This document shows positions 44,740 through 58,507 of a DNA stretch of 64,000 nt, in pieces (position 1 is the first letter of the stretch; every line of letters starts with the position of its first letter). Where the stretch lies: assembly GCA_027625915.1 (NCBI GenBank), contig JANTQA010000023.1:24217181-24281180 (forward strand), in the 5' to 3' direction. The notes under the pieces are model-generated. The model did no database searches and was not told where the DNA came from. It saw only the letters and a list, made by a program, of their open reading frames with translations. Source of the stretch: Anaeramoeba flamelloides. Taxonomy: Eukaryota > Metamonada > Anaeramoebidae. A program made the position numbers and the translations under genes.

Positions 44740-47700
44740 ATATTATTAAAAAAACATAACTTATTTTAATTTAAAATTAACCATTATTTAATTTAGAAAG
44801 AAAAAATAATAAATAGTATAAAAGCAAAATCAAATATTTTTCTCTCAATTTTTTTTTTTTTTTTTTTTATTATTAATCACTGATTGAAGAGAAAAAAATA
44901 AATTCCCTTAAAATTATATTATCAATTAATTTATTAATATATAACATATATATATATATTTTTCAATCTAAATAATCAATCAAAAATAAAAACCAATTAA
45001 GAATTTTCCACAATATTTTTCCTTGATTACTATTTTAATATTGGTTGTTTTTATGCAGAAAGTTTCGAAATGTTTTTTTTTTTTTTTTAATTTTCATTTT
45101 TAATAAAAAGGGGGGAAGTGGTAGAGTAGGATCAGTTCCAATGTTTAATGAACAATTGAATACAAAAAAATGAAATATATATCATTTTTTGATTTTTTTA
45201 CATTTCCACCCTGGCTGAATCTTCTTTATATTGGGAAGAAGAGTTACAAAGGAAAAGGATCAAGTGGTTACTTGCTAATACTGTGACACTGGAACACGAA
45301 AGTATGAGTAACTTGAAAATAAAAACAAAAAAGCAAAGCCTAAAAATGACCAAAGGTTAAAAGCAAATAATATCAAAAAAAAAAAAAAGAAAAGAAATTA
45401 CAACAATTAAATGATGATCCCATAATGAACATTAAAAATCAATTATCAAATTAAATTAAAAACAACCAAAAATATCGTTGCTGTGAGTTTGGGAGTTCGT
45501 AATTAAAGACAACAAATTTCTTTTTTTTTTTTTTTTGACGAATTGCTTCTTCTAAACCCTTATTTAATTTCTTTTTTTTTTTCCTTTTTTCTTTTCACTT
45601 TTTTGCTTTTGTTTTTTAAACATGAAATAATTTGGGTATGTCTTTCCCCTTGAACAATCATGAAATCTATGATTTTATGCTTAAATTACCTTTGAGTAAA
45701 TTTAAGTAAATGGGCATCTAGAGTGTACTTTTGCACTTCTTCCATCAATAATAATATATATATCGTTTTGTTTTTTATTAGAGTTTATTCATACTTGATA
45801 TTTTTAAAAAGTTCTACATCCTTTTGAAATTTGATCATTTATTTGTAACACCAATGAATCAGCTCTGATATAATGTTAAGTTTTGATAACCACACTTATT
45901 AATTGGTAAAATTTAATTGGATAAATTTTATAAAGACAAAATTTATCTTTCAACTTCAATAAAGGTTTAGAAATAGAAAAAAAATATGAGTGTGAATTTT
46001 TATTGTTTCTTTTTTTTTAGTAATTATTGTTTAATAAAGAGGTAATACAATTGTCATTAATTTTTTATTAATTTATTAGAATTATTGATGATCCTGAGAA
46101 TTCTGAAAAAAATAGAAGAATGAATTGATTTTATCTGTTTTTGAACAATTAAATTTAATAATATTTTAAATATATTTTTGATTGGTGTTTTTGATTTTTA
46201 CTTTGATATCCTTTTGAAACAAAATATTAAATTAATAATTATTGAAATGAAATTAAGAAAAAAAAAGTGTTTTTTTTTAATATGGTTCAAAATATGTATT
46301 TTAGAATAAACAATCAAGACGTTGATGGCTCAGGTAGTTTCTGTTCCTAAAAACTCTTTTTACAATCAAAATCTGTATTTTTTTAATTTTTTCTTAATCA
46401 AGGAAACTTAAACAGTGGGGATGATATTTTTTAATTTTTACCCTCCACTGTAAGTATATTGTTAATTATCAAAAGTGGTCAAAATGAATTTTTTAGTATT
46501 TTTTAAGAGTTTTCCAATTTTTTACATCGGTTGGAAAGGTTATTGTAGTTTTGAATGGTTCAGAGAGTAAAAATAAAAAAATATTATTTTTTGATTAATA
46601 GTATTTAATGTCTCATAATATGAAAAATCAGAAATTGATGAAATCAACGATATGAAATAGTTTTAAAAATTTGTCCAAAACCCAATTTTAACGACAAATA
46701 TTTTATGGGAAATTTTTTTCTATTAAAAAAAGCTTGTTTTGATTACAATTTGTCTCTTATTTTTTTTTTTTTTTTCGATTATAAGATTGTCTAGTAAAGT
46801 ATGCGAACCTTCCGAACTTGTCTTAAAATGCTCTAGGCTCTTTCTAAAAGACATTGTAATAATTGTTATGACCTGGGGGGGGGGGTAATACCTACATTCT
46901 GTGTATATTTCAATAGAATTGACTTATCTGAAAAAAATGAGAATTTGACTTATTTTGAAATTTGGCAGTTTTTATTTTATTTATTTATTTATTTTTAGAA
47001 AGGAGTAATTAAAGATAATTTATCCAAATAAAAAAAATAGAAGAAGAAAAATAATTAAAATATGTATAAAAAATAAGATTATCTTTTTCATGACCAGAAA
47101 GAAACTATCCGCGTACTGAATACACAGAAGGGGTAAAAAATCGATAGAAGGATTATCGATAATAGATGACAATTCCACAATTCGTGATTCATAATTGGTA
47201 TTCCACAACTCTTAGAGTAGAGCACAAATTTAACAGTTTTTGAAAATTAATAATTTTCCCACAGCTTTCCTCTCAAAATAAACTATTTTACTAATTGTGT
47301 GAAAATTTTATTTTAAAATATCTAAGCTATTTCAAAAGGTTGTATGTGACTTTATTTTGAATTGTCGCTATTAAACCAAATCCTCCTAAAACTATTTAAA
47401 TATACATATTATTTATAATTATTTTAGATTCCTGATAATGGTTCAATTTTTTTTTAGTATGAAACTACGCAAATAAAAAATATTAATTTTTCTGATCTCT
47501 GATTCATACTTGATATTTTAAGGGAGTGAAAATTGCTATTCTTTTTTTCTTTTTGATTGAAAAATTCATTTGTTTGTGCATTTTAATCTTAATACAATTT
47601 ACAATAAATGGGCAGGGATTAAACTGAAATAGATTGTTTCAACAATTTTGTAGTTGCTTTAGCGTATTTGCCTTATTTTTTTATTAAAATCTATAGTATT

Positions 47701-49113
47701 TAATATTTTCTCTAAATAAGTTTTTTTTTTTTTTTTTTTTTCATTTTTTGGAAATATTAATCAAGATATTTTGAAATAAAGACAATATGTGATGAATTTA
47801 TTGGTAGTAATATTCCACTTAATTTGCTATATCCAAATTACTAATTGATTCACAAATATAGAATTTTTTTTTTTGAAATAAAAAAAAATAAGATACTTTG
47901 TTTTTCAGATGAACCTTATAATAAACTCAATAATAATATTACTATCCAAATATTTACAATTATTATTCAAAATTAATTTATTGTTATTAATAATTCAATT
48001 TTATTATTTGGAAGGGGTTGGTTTTAATAGTGATTATTAAAGTTTATTATCGCATTACAATTATTAATTTCTCAGTAAGAAAGTATATATTTATTATCTT
48101 CTTTTAGATACCAAAAAAAAAAAAATTAAAAAATTTTTAATCTTGAGAAAATTACTAAGAGACAGAAAAGATAAGAACTGTATTTTATTGTTGAAAAATG
48201 ATTTTTGTAATTGTATTATCACCTATTTTATTTTGAAAATTTAAATGTAACTCTTTTTCTGAAAATTTTAAAAAATAATAATAAAAGAGTTTAAATTTTA
48301 TATATTATTTGATAAATATTTTGATGATTAGGTTTTATAAAGAACTTTTTTTGGTTAAAAGGGATTCTTTTTATTATAAATATCAATTTTTTTTATAATT
48401 TAATTTTAATAAAAAAAATAAGAAATATATTGAATAGTATATATGAGAAAAAAACTGGTATTGTTTCGAATGAAATCTATCCAATTAATACCTTTTCTTA
48501 AAAAATGAAAAATAAATTTCTTATAGCACAATTAAAAAAAATAATAAAATTCATTTTGATCTTCAATTGACGATCAAAGAAAACGCCAATCATAATTAAT
48601 CTGTTTTTATACAATCATTTATAATGTTACAATAGCATTATAATAACATTTTTTTACCTTGTGAATATTCATATTTTCATAAAAAAAAATAAAATGAATT
48701 AGGTTTCAAAAAAAAAGAAAGTCAACAATAAAAATTTGAAAAAATTATTTCAATTTTCTAAGTTTTAAATAGCTTTTTTTCATACTATGACAATTTAATG
48801 ACTTTTAAATAAGTCTAATTAATCTATTGAAACATATATCCTCTGTCTAGAAAATAATTTTCAAATAGTATTTATTGATTTAATCAGGTTATATCTTCTT
48901 CTGGAATTTATTTTGAGAATTTATCTATAGGAATACTTTCAAAGAAAATTAATATTTATAATATATAAAAAAAATTATCGATTTTTTTGGAAATAATATA
49001 TCTCGTTTGATGAATGGGGGGGGGGGGAGGGATATTGATCAATAATATTTTATCAATAACCTCAATTAGAATGTTAAAGTTTACTTGATAATTATATATA
49101 TATATGTATATAA
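44740..49113. other. Long intergenic region
   Basis: About 4.4 kb without a supported gene. It holds the dispersed repeat at 45204-45430, a partial copy (about 46905-46975) of the inverted-repeat family at 3536-4072, G runs at 46875-46885 and 49016-49027, and T runs up to about 20. An open stretch at 47020-47208 (minus) with a hydrophobic end is regarded as chance. Confidence 0.45.
45204..45430. repeat. Dispersed repeat, copy 2
   Basis: Same orientation and same segment order as 25837-26063 in ELP2 intron 3, with scattered substitutions and small indels. No coding frame is shared by the two copies, which argues for a non-coding repeat. Confidence 0.6.
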
Positions 49114-49642
49114 AAAATATTCCAAAAATTTCGAAACTTTTTAAACAGTTGAAATAATAACAATACCACACTTTAAATTCAATTTAGAAAGAATTTTGAT
49201 TTTACAAGCTATTTCATTTTTTGTCTTTTTTGTTTTGTTTTCATTTACTTTTTTTTTCTATTTGCGTCAAATGTTTGGTTAGAACGTGGAATTTTTTTCA
49301 ATGGTTGATAGAAGGATAGTGTTGAGTTTGTTATGTTGAAAAACCACTCACAATCAATCAATAATATCTTTTCATTTGATCGATCAACAATTGTTGGTGA
49401 AATTTCAACAAATTTACTAATACAGTTTTTGTTCCACTAATTTCATTATTTTGGACACACCAATTTTTATTTTTGAGTTTTATATTTTTTACTTTTATTT
49501 GGATTAAAATGATTACTTATTAAAACATTAATAATGGGTAATTTAAATGTTTTTTTATATTAAGTTTGGAAAAATACAATAAATTGAGTTTTATTTCGTC
49601 TATTTTTGATTTTGGGTGTGGACAATTTTTTGGAATGGGGTT
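49114..49642. mobile_element. Mariner-like MITE, copy 2
   Basis: Matches 36865-37392 along its length, with diverged ends (ATTCCAAAAATTTCGAAAC on the left, GGACAATTTTTTGGAATGGGG on the right). TA-rich flanks, including a TA microsatellite immediately to the right, make the exact border uncertain by a few bases. Confidence 0.7.
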
Positions 49643-50019
49643 TATATATATATATATATATATATTTACTTACTTCTTAATAAATTGGTGATATAATTAT
49701 GATATTTTTCTCATATACTATATTGATAAAAATCATTGGCCCATTAAAAATCAAATTTTGAAAATGATTATTTTTATAAATTATAGTTATCTATTATAAT
49801 AAAAAAAAATTATATTTTAATATTCAGTTCTATATACTAGAAATATTTGTTTTCATCAAAATATAAAATAAGAAAAAAAAAAAAGAGCCTTAAATTGATT
49901 AATTGTTTAAATAAAGCAACTTCATTCATTTCATATTTCGAAACACAAATTATAAAAAAAATTTTTTTCAAGATCTTGACAAGATTTCATTTTATTTTTT
50001 CAAAATACTACTCCCTTAA

Positions 50020-50578
50020 GGTTTACAATCCCTGAAATTTGAAAAAAGATTATTTTGGATTGGATGTGGCAACTTTTTAATTTAATTTATATCTGATAGA
50101 TCTTGTGTTTGGTATAATTTTTAAGAGCCATTCAAAATGTCAATTTTTCTCATAATTTATATTTTTTTTTTCCGAAGCACCAATTGAAGAGTGTAAGGTT
50201 AATATGTTGGTAGATAATTTATAAAAAATGTGATTTGTGTGTTTTAAATTGAAATTTTTAATTAGGTAAGGTGATATTTGGTGATTTTAAAAAAAAAATT
50301 TTTTTTCTTTAGGTTAATTGAATAAAAATTAAATCAAGATTTTTCTTTTTAAAACCCAAAAAATCTAAATATATTTTTAAACACCTACCAACCCATTAAA
50401 CTTACACTCATCAATTCAGATTTTGGAAAAAAAAAATACATAACTTTTCAAAAATTGACATTTTGAATGGCTCTTAAAAATTATACCAAACACAAGATCG
50501 ATCAGATATGAATTAAATTGACAAGTTTCCACATCCGATATACAATAATCTTTTTTCAAATTTCCGGGATTGTAAACC
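50020..50578. mobile_element. TTAA-flanked foldback element, copy 2 (GGTTTACAATCCC)
   Basis: TTAA at 50016-50019 and 50579-50582; arms begin GGTTTACAATCCCTGAAATT and end complementary (AATTTCCGGGATTGTAAACC). Similar length to copy 1 at 12770-13322, with a different AT-rich spacer. Flanks outside TTAA differ between copies, which supports TTAA as the target duplication. Confidence 0.8.
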
Positions 50579-50582
50579 TTAA

Positions 50583-51734
50583 ATAGTGTTTTTTAGTATT
50601 TAATTATTATTGAAATTAAAAGTTTTCAAGTGTGTGTTTATTTTTACAAATAGAAGCAGAGTTTAACAATAATACTTTACATTCAAAAAGTTAAAATCAA
50701 AATTTTTTTTTTCAAAGAAACTCTAAAATATTTTTTTTTTAGAATTGAATAAAAAAATCCAAAAGATCTTTTTGATACCAATGAGAATTGATATTTTTAG
50801 AGATCTAATTTGATCTTATTATTATATAAAATTTATTTTTAAACTGTTTGGTCTATGCACTTGTCAAATTTTAATGGGATCAAATTTCAGTTGTTTGACT
50901 TTTTTTCAATTCTGGAATAAGACTTCATTTAGGATTCTTGGCTCACCCAATCTATATCAATAATTATTGATTTGGACACCAACAACAAAATTTTTGAAAA
51001 CACAAAGAAACAACAAACCATGAGTTATCGAAAATACTAATACTGGTATTTCAAGAATAAATGGGAAGTAATACTGATAAATTCAAATATATTTAATTAA
51101 ATTTTTAATTCAATTTCCCATTTTTTAATCTCATATCTCAACTTTTAAAACAACTCAAGAGAAAGAATCTTTTTGAAATACAACCAATTTTACATAGTTT
51201 TTTAACATTTAAAAGAATAAAATGCTTTAATTAAAGATTGTGTTTAAAAATTTGGAAAAAATGGAAAATGAAGTATAAATTTTCAGATATTTATTGGAAT
51301 TTATCAGTATTCACTTCCATTTCCATATTTTTTTTTTATAAATAGAGTTTTCAAAGTAGGTTGTAATTTGTGACTTCATTCTCTTTGTTTAAATAGGAAA
51401 AGGAAAATGAAGTGAAAATTTTTCCCATTTAAAATTCAAACACCAGTATAATGTGATAAAATTTTCTTTACCTTTCCTTTTTTCTTATACATAACAACGG
51501 TTTCCAAAGAAATAGATGGTAATTTGTGATCTCTATTTATTTGTATGGTATTTTTTTAAGTGAATTTATTGAGGTAATTTGTATTAGAAACTAGAATCCG
51601 AAAAGAAAATAGGATTGAAAAAAGAAAAACAAATCAAATTTTCAACCCTGATAAAATCCAAACACACCACATCTTTATTAAAATCTGCTTTGAGTTTTTT
51701 TTTTTTTCGGAAAACGTTCTTCTTCCTGAACAGG
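50583..51734. other. Intergenic DNA proximal to the subtelomere-like block
   Basis: No gene seen. Two partly similar stretches, near 51250-51310 and 51395-51455 (both with GAAAATGAAGT), may be a diverged local duplication. Confidence 0.4.
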
Positions 51735-52692
51735 TTTTTGAAAGATTTTGTTTAAAGTTTCTTTTTCCTCTCTGAGTATATTTGGAAATTTGTAAATGAA
51801 AGAGCTTTAATAAAATGTGTAAAAAAATAATTTCCTATTTTATAAATAATTTGTGAAGTTAAATCACTCAACCAAAAGATTCAAGATCCCAAAATTTCCA
51901 ATGGTTTTCCAGTAAAGTAGACTCTACTTAATAGGAAAAAGTTCTTTTTGTTTTAAAAAAATAAATGCCAAAATAGTCTTAACAAATCATTTTGTTGTTT
52001 TGGTTTCCAATTTCCATTACTCTTTCGAAAATAATTAACTTGACAAAAATTACAATTCTGATCGAAGACGACAACCGTTTTGAAAGTAAAAACTAAAACT
52101 CAATTCTTGGGATTCATCCTAGCCAAATTTCTTGAAATGTAAAAATTGAAAAGGATTTTTTTTATTTTTAAATGCAAACTGAAATTGAAATTGAAATTTT
52201 TAACCCCCAAATTCCGAAAGTGAGAGTAATATTAGATCATACGATTTTCTGGTAGGTTACAAAAGAGACTTTTTGTTGTATTGAGGACTTTATTATTTTG
52301 CTTACTTTATGAAAATTTGTCTTGGTTTTGTCAACATTCAAACACCAAAAGTGTGGTAAATTTTCAACATACCTGGCAATTTGTAACTCATCAAGGTAAA
52401 ATTCCTTAATTCCAAAAGGTGTCATTAAAACAATTTCGCAAAAATATTAAGGAAACAAAAATTCAATTTTGAATGAAAAAAAACAAACACTGATTGGAAA
52501 AAAAAGAGTTTTTTTTTTCATAATTCAAGACTAAAAATGGTATTACCTCATTTTTGCAATTCGGAAAAGACAAAGTTGGCAAAGGAAAACCCATAATTTT
52601 AAAAAAAAGAAATAAAAGAAAAACAAACAAAAATGTAAATTAAAATAAAAACAATTTTTATTAATTAAAACAAAGATCATTAATTGTTGGTA
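51735..52692. repeat. Subtelomere-like block X, proximal copy
   Basis: Matches 59270-60168 in the same orientation nearly end to end, from the TCTGAGTATA region to CAAAGATCATTAATTGTTGG. In both places the block is followed within about 80 bp by a repeat array, so it behaves as a telomere-adjacent block. A minus-strand open stretch at 52237-52425 (starting MTPFGIKEFYLDELQIAR) with a donor-like CAG|GTATGT inside could belong to an unrecognised spliced gene, but the second copy does not keep it open. Confidence 0.7.
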
Positions 52693-52767
52693 ATTTGTAA
52701 AAATTCCTGGATGACCTCCTTTTCATTTACAACTTGCTCCGCAAATTTTTTCAGAATCAGGCTGGCA

Positions 52768-52991
52768 AGGGTAGGTTAGGTTAGGTTAGGTTAGGTTAGG
52801 GTAGGTTAGGTTAGGGTAGGTTAGGTAGTAGGTTAGGGTAGGTTAGGTAGGTTAGGTTAGGTAGGTTAGGTTAGGTTAGGTTAGGTTAGGTTAGGTTAGG
52901 TTAGGTTAGGTTAGGTTAGGTTAGGTTAGGTTAGGTAGGTTAGGGTTAGGTTAGGTTAGGTTAGGGTAGGTTAGGTTAGGTTAGGGTTAGG
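52768..52991 (+). repeat. Telomere-type TTAGG array
   Basis: About 220 bp of TTAGG repeats with TAGG, TTAGGG and TAGGG variants. The G-rich strand runs 5'-3' to the right, so a chromosome end would lie to the right. TTAGG is a known telomere unit (arthropods) and a one-base variant of the common TTAGGG. Position next to block X supports a telomere or telomere relic. The array passes directly into T-less sequence instead of ending. Confidence 0.75.
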
Positions 52992-53700
52992 CAGGAGGTA
53001 GGCAGCAGCAGGCGTACAGGCAGCAGGCGGAGCGCGCACAGGAGGCAGGAGGAGCGAGGCAGGAGAGAGGAGCAGACAGAGCAGGCAGGAGGAGCAGGGG
53101 GGGGGCGGAGGGCCAAGGCCAGGAGGAGCAAAAGGGGAGGGAGAAGGAGAAGAGAGCAGCAGGAGCCAGGCCAGGCGAGGAGAGAGGGCAGGCCAGGAGA
53201 GGCCAGGACACAGGCACCAGGCAGGAGGGCAGAGGCAGGCAGGAGGAGCAACAGAGCACACAGGCGAGGCAGGAGGGCAGCGCAAGCCAGGCCAGGCAGC
53301 AGCAGGCAGGCCAGGAGGGCAGCAAGGCAAGGCAGCAGGCAGGCAGAGGCAGCGGCAGGCCAGGCAGCAGCAGGCAGCGCAGGCAGGAGGCAGGCAGGCA
53401 GGCAGGCAAGGAGCAGGCAGCGCAGGCAGGCGGCAGGCAGCAGAACAGGGAAAGAAGGAGCAGCAGAGCAGGCAGGCAGGAGCAGAGGCAGGAGGAGCCA
53501 GGCAAAGCCAGGCAGGCCAGGCAAGGGAGGCAAGGCGCAGGAAAACAACACAGGCAGCAGGCAGGCCAGCAGGCAGGGACAGAGCAGCGAGAGCAGAGAG
53601 GCAAGAGAGGGGAGGAGGCGCAGCAGGCCACAAGGCAGGCAGAGAAGAGCGGAGGCAGGCACAGGCAGGCAGGCAGGAGAGGCGGAGGCGCAGACAGAAG
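52992..53700 (+). repeat. T-depleted degenerate (C)AGG-rich transition
   Basis: Begins abruptly after the last TTAGG. It is built of GCAGG, GGAGG and GGCAGCAGG-type words with almost no T. Reading C as T would turn much of it into degenerate TTAGG/TAGG sequence, consistent with the flanks. Three overlapping minus-strand open frames here follow from the absence of A on that strand and are not genes. Confidence 0.65.
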
Positions 53701-56406
53701 AGGGCAGGGCAGGCCAGGCAGGCCAGGCCAGCAGAGAGGCCAGCCAGGCCAGGCCAGGCCAGGCCAGGCCAGGCCAGGCCAGGCCAGGCCAGGCCAGGCC
53801 AGGCCAGGCCAGGCCAGGCCAGGCCAGGCCAGGCCAGGCCAGGCCAGGCCAGGCCAGGCAGGCCAGGCCAGGCCAGGCCAGGCCAGGCCAGGCCAGGCCA
53901 GGCCAGGGCCAGGCCAGGCCAGGCCAGGCCAGGCCAGGCCAGGCCAGGCCAGGCAGGCCAGGCCAGGCCAGGCCAGGCCAGGCCAGGCCAGGCCAGGCAG
54001 GCCAGGCCAGGCAGGCCAGGCCAGGCAGGCCAGGCCAGGGCAGGCCAGGCAGGCAGGCCAGGCCAGGCCAGGCCAGGCCAGGCCAGGCCAGGCCAGGCCA
54101 GGCCAGGCCAGGCAGGCCAGGCCAGGCAGGCCAGGCCAGGCCAGGCAGGCCAGGCAGGCAGGCCAGGCCAGGCCAGGCAGGCAGGCCAGGCAGGCCAGGC
54201 CAGCCAGGCCAGGGCAGGCCAGGCCAGGCCAGGCCAGGCCAGGCAGGCCAGGCCAGGCCAGGCCAGGCCAGGCCAGGCCAGGCCAGGCCAGGCGCAGGCC
54301 AGGCCAGGGCAGGCCAGGCCAGGCCAGGCAGGCCAGGCCAGGCCAGGCAGGCCAGGCCAGGCCAGGCCAGGCCAGGCCAGGCCAGGCCAGGCCAGGCCAG
54401 GCCAGGCCAGGTCAGGCCAGGCCAGGCCAGGCCAGGCAGGCCAGGCCAGGCCAGGCCAGGCCAGGCCAGGCCAGGCCAGGCCAGGCCAGGCCAGGCCAGG
54501 CCAGGCCAGGCGGCAGCAGGCAGGCCAGGCCAGGCAGGCCAGGCCAGGCAGGCAGGGCAGGCAGGCAGGCCAGGCCAGGCCAGGCCAGGCCAGGCCAGGC
54601 CAGGCCAGGCCAGGCCAGGCCAGGCCAGGCCAGGCCAGGCCAGGCAGGCAGCAGGCCAGGCCAGGCAGGCGCCAGGCCAGGCAGGCCAGGCCAGGGCAGG
54701 CCAGGCCAGGCCAGGCCAGGCCAGGCCAGGCCAGGCCAGGCCAGGCCAGGCCAGGCCAGGCCAGGCCAGGCAGGCCAGGCAGGCCAGGCCAGGCCAGGCC
54801 AGGCCAGGCCAGGCAGGCAGGCCAGGCAGGCCAGGCCAGGCCAGGCCAGGCCAGGCCAGGGCCAGGCCAGGCCAGGCCAGGCCAGGCCAGGCCAGGCAGG
54901 CCAGGCCAGGCCAGGCCAGGCCAGGCCAGGCCAGGCCAGGCCAGGCCAGGCCAGGGCAGGCCAGGCCAGGCCAGGCCAGGCAGGCAGGCCAGGGCAGGCC
55001 AGGCCAGGCCAGGCCAGGCCAGGCCAGGCCAGGCCAGGCCAGGCCAGGCCAGGCCAGGCAGGCAGGCCAGGCCAGGCCAGGCCAGGCCAGGCCAGGCCAG
55101 GCCAGGCCAGGCAGGCCAGGCAGGCAGGCCAGGCCAGGCCAGGCCAGGCAGGCAGGCCAGGCCAGGCAGGCCAGGCCAGGCAGGCCAGGCCAGGCCAGGC
55201 CAGGCCAGGCCAGGCCAGGCAGGCCAGGCCAGGCCAGGCCAGGCCAGGCCAGGCCAGGCCAGGCAGGCCAGGCCAGGCCAGGCAGGCCAGGCCAGGCCAG
55301 GCCAGGCCAGGCCAGGCCAGGCCAGGCAGGCCAGGCCAGGCCAGGCCAGGCCAGGCCAGGCCAGGCAGGCCAGGCCAGGCCAGGCAGGGCCAGGCCAGGC
55401 AGGCAGGCCAGGCCAGGTCAGGCCAGGCCAGGCCAGGCCAGGCAGGCCAGGCCAGGCCAGGCCAGGCAGGCAGGCCAGGCCAGGCCAGGCAGGCCAGGCC
55501 AGGCCAGGCCAGGCCAGGCCAGGCCAGGCCAGGGCAGGCCAGGCCAGGCAGGCCAGGCCAGGCCAGGCCAGGCCAGGCAGGCAGGCAGGCCAGGCCAGGC
55601 CAGGCCAGGCCAGGCCAGGCCAGGCCAGGCCAGGCCAGGCAGGCCAGGCCAGGCCAGGCCAGGCCAGGCAGGCAGGCCAGGCCAGGCGCAGGCCAGGCCA
55701 GGCCAGGCCAGGCCAGGCCAGGCAGGCCAGGCCAGGCCAGGCCAGGCCAGGCCAGGCCAGGCCAGGCCAGGCCAGGCAGGCCAGGCCAGGCCAGGCAGGC
55801 CAGGCCAGGCCAGGCAGGCAGGCCAGGCAGGCCAGGCCAGGCAGGCCAGGCCAGGGCCAGGCCAGGCCAGGGCCAGGCAGGCCAGGCTCAGGCCAGGCCA
55901 GGCCAGGTCAGGCAGGCAGGCCAGGCAGGCCAGGCCAGGCCAGGCAGGCCAGGCAGGTCAGGCCAGGCCAGGCCAGGCCAGGCAGGCCAGGCCAGGCCAG
56001 GCCAGGTCAGGGCAGGCAGGCAGGCAGGCAGGCCAGGCCAGGCCAGGCAGGCCAGGCCAGGCCAGGCCAGGGGCAGGCAGGCCAGGCAGGCCAGGCAGGC
56101 CAGGGCAGGCCAGGTCAGGCCAGGCCAGGCCAGGCAGGCAGGCCAGGCCAGGCAGGGCAGGCCAGGCCAGGTCAGGCCAGGCCAGGCCAGGCCAGGCCAG
56201 GCCAGGTCAGGCCAGGCAGGCCAGGCCAGGCCAGGCCAGGCCAGGCCAGGGCAGGCCAGGTCAGGCCAGGCCAGGCAGGCCAGGCCAGGCCAGGGCAGGC
56301 AGGCAGGCCAGGCAGGGCAGGCTCAGGCCAGGCCAGGCAGGGAGGCAGGCCAGGCCAGGGGCAGGCCAGGTCAGGCCAGGCCAGGTCAGGCCAGGCCAGG
56401 CCAGGC
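53701..56406 (+). repeat. CCAGG array 1 (~2.7 kb)
   Basis: Nearly pure CCAGG pentamers interspersed with CAGG tetramers and CCAGGG hexamers, plus occasional TCAGG. The unit set corresponds one to one with the TTAGG array (TTAGG, TAGG, TTAGGG) if every T became C. T is almost absent. The right edge is sharp: CCAGGCAATTATTTCGC returns at once to AT-rich DNA. Confidence 0.9.
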
Positions 56407-58507
56407 AATTATTTCGCTTAAATTGCTTTCATCATTTCGCTTCATTGGCCCCATCAAACAACTTGCTCCTTTTTTTATTATTTCCTCGGGGATTACCTTT
56501 TTCAACCACTCTCTTCAAGATGAGCCCTTTTTGGATTTTTTATATAATTTTTTACTTGAAAGTGTCTTCTATTTTTTTCCAAGATCAATAAAATTCATTT
56601 TCTAATGGTTAATTCATTGCTTTTTTTGCTTTTTTTATATCTTTTTCAAAGCAAAGCCTCTTGCCCTATTATCAATTAATTTTTTTTATTTTGATCATCG
56701 CTGCTATCAACATGACGTGATGACGATGATGATAATGCCTAGAACAGCATTACCGCTTTTTTATTACCACAAATTCATGATCATTTTTCCATTTCATATT
56801 AGTCAATTTTGTAGATAAGTAATTTCCATAATCATTTAGAATCCACGCAATTCAAATGTATTTCAGCAAGATTGATGGCATTGACTTCCTATATTTTCTA
56901 TTTAAATAATTCGATTAAAATCAATAGGCTAGATAAAAATTAATTTAAATTTTGATTGGTATTAGGTACCATAAAAAAGTATTTAAAATTTTTTTCTATT
57001 TCAAAAATTAATCTTCACCCTCAAGTATTAATCAACCTGAGATTATTTTCATATTTACTTTTGTACTATGTACTTGTAAAAGGTAAATACTTGTTCTCAA
57101 ACTTGAATCAAATTTTGAAAGTAAAAAAGGTAAATTATACAAATAATAGAATCCTTTAAAAAGAAAAGAGAAAATTTTTTATTTTGAAATTCAAATAAAA
57201 GTAAAACTGAAAGAAAGAAAGGGATGAGAATTCTCAAAACATTGGTGTTGAATAAAACATCACTACACCCTTTTTTTACTTTTTTTGATTTAAACACCAT
57301 TCTGAAGAAAACAAATTGGTATAATCTTAATTAACGGAAGTTATTTTTTGAACAAAAAAAAATTTTTTTATTTTGATTTTTGTGTTTTACTTTATAGGGG
57401 TTTAGTGTATTTGTGAAAGAGTTCAAAATACAACAAATCCAACTATAAATTTGCAAATGTAACTTGTCTGGTGTTCCATTTGATCATTATTTCTAAAAGA
57501 TCCATAGAGCATACATACCAAATGCTTATTGCAACAAAAAATTGCAAAAATACGTATTTTGATAAACTTAAAAATGTTGTAATGGGGACCCCAAATCGCT
57601 TGCATCCATGATCTTTGTTTTCTAAAAGGACACAGAGTTTGTACTTCCCTGTTTGTGGATCTTTTTGTGTTAAGCATCCATGAATAACAACATTGGAGTG
57701 CTTGTTCGATCGAGAGCTTTGTTGACGGTATCTTTTATTGTTCATTAATTTCAACATCAGAATCCGAAGACTCGATTAATTGGCTTTGAAAAGCTGTGTG
57801 TTAGCTTCAATTTGGCTCATTTCTCGAAAAAATTCGGGTAATGCAAATTTTTTGACTTTGATTGATAAATAGATGTTATGATTTTGCTTGGGAAGAAAAA
57901 TGAGTCAATTTTTTATTAATTTTGGTAACACTTTTAAAAAGTAACCTTGGTTATTTTTAAATTTTTTCTTTTCAAATAATAAATAAAAAATAGAGGGATT
58001 TAAATTTAATAGACTCAGATAATAAGCACGAGAGCAAAAGAAAATAGGCGTTGGTGATTGTCAAGAAATTATTAAAAAACCTGTAAAGTTGATCGGATGG
58101 CAAAGAGAATATTAATGAATTACTTAATGAATCAAATCTGAAAACCGAATCTCGAAACCGAATCTAAATCTGAAACAGAATCTGAATCTGAACAAAAAAA
58201 GAAAGAAATTGAAAAAAAACAACAAATAAAAAAAAGATAAAGAGAAGATTAAACTATCGGAAAATCAGCCTGACATGAATGAAAAAAAATGATAAACTTC
58301 AAAAAATAAAAATCCCTCAAATTGAATAATGAGTAAAAAATCCCGGGTGCTGAAATAAATGAAAAAAACAAATATAAATAAAAATACTTTAAATCAACAT
58401 TGGTTCTTTGATAAAATTACTTTTTAAAACATAAGATACCTTTTTCTTTTTTCCTTTTTTTTCTTTTTTTTTCTTTTTTTCTTTTTTCTTTTTCCTACCC
58501 TCTTTTC

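Noticed and set aside
52971-53662. Three overlapping minus-strand open frames of 214-228 codons, Ala/Leu/Pro/Cys-rich
   Set aside because: The minus strand has almost no A here, so stop codons cannot occur in any frame. All three frames are open at once and the composition simply mirrors the T-depleted repeat.
56172-56408. Minus-strand Pro/Gly/Leu/Ala/Trp repeat frame
   Set aside because: Translation of the CCAGG array with no start context or non-repeat sequence. The similar frame at 61503-61829 is rejected for the same reason.
57423-57840. Minus-strand coding-like segment in the block between the arrays
   Set aside because: Reads in more than one frame, no recognisable family, and lies in a region with suspected consensus errors, so no gene is called.
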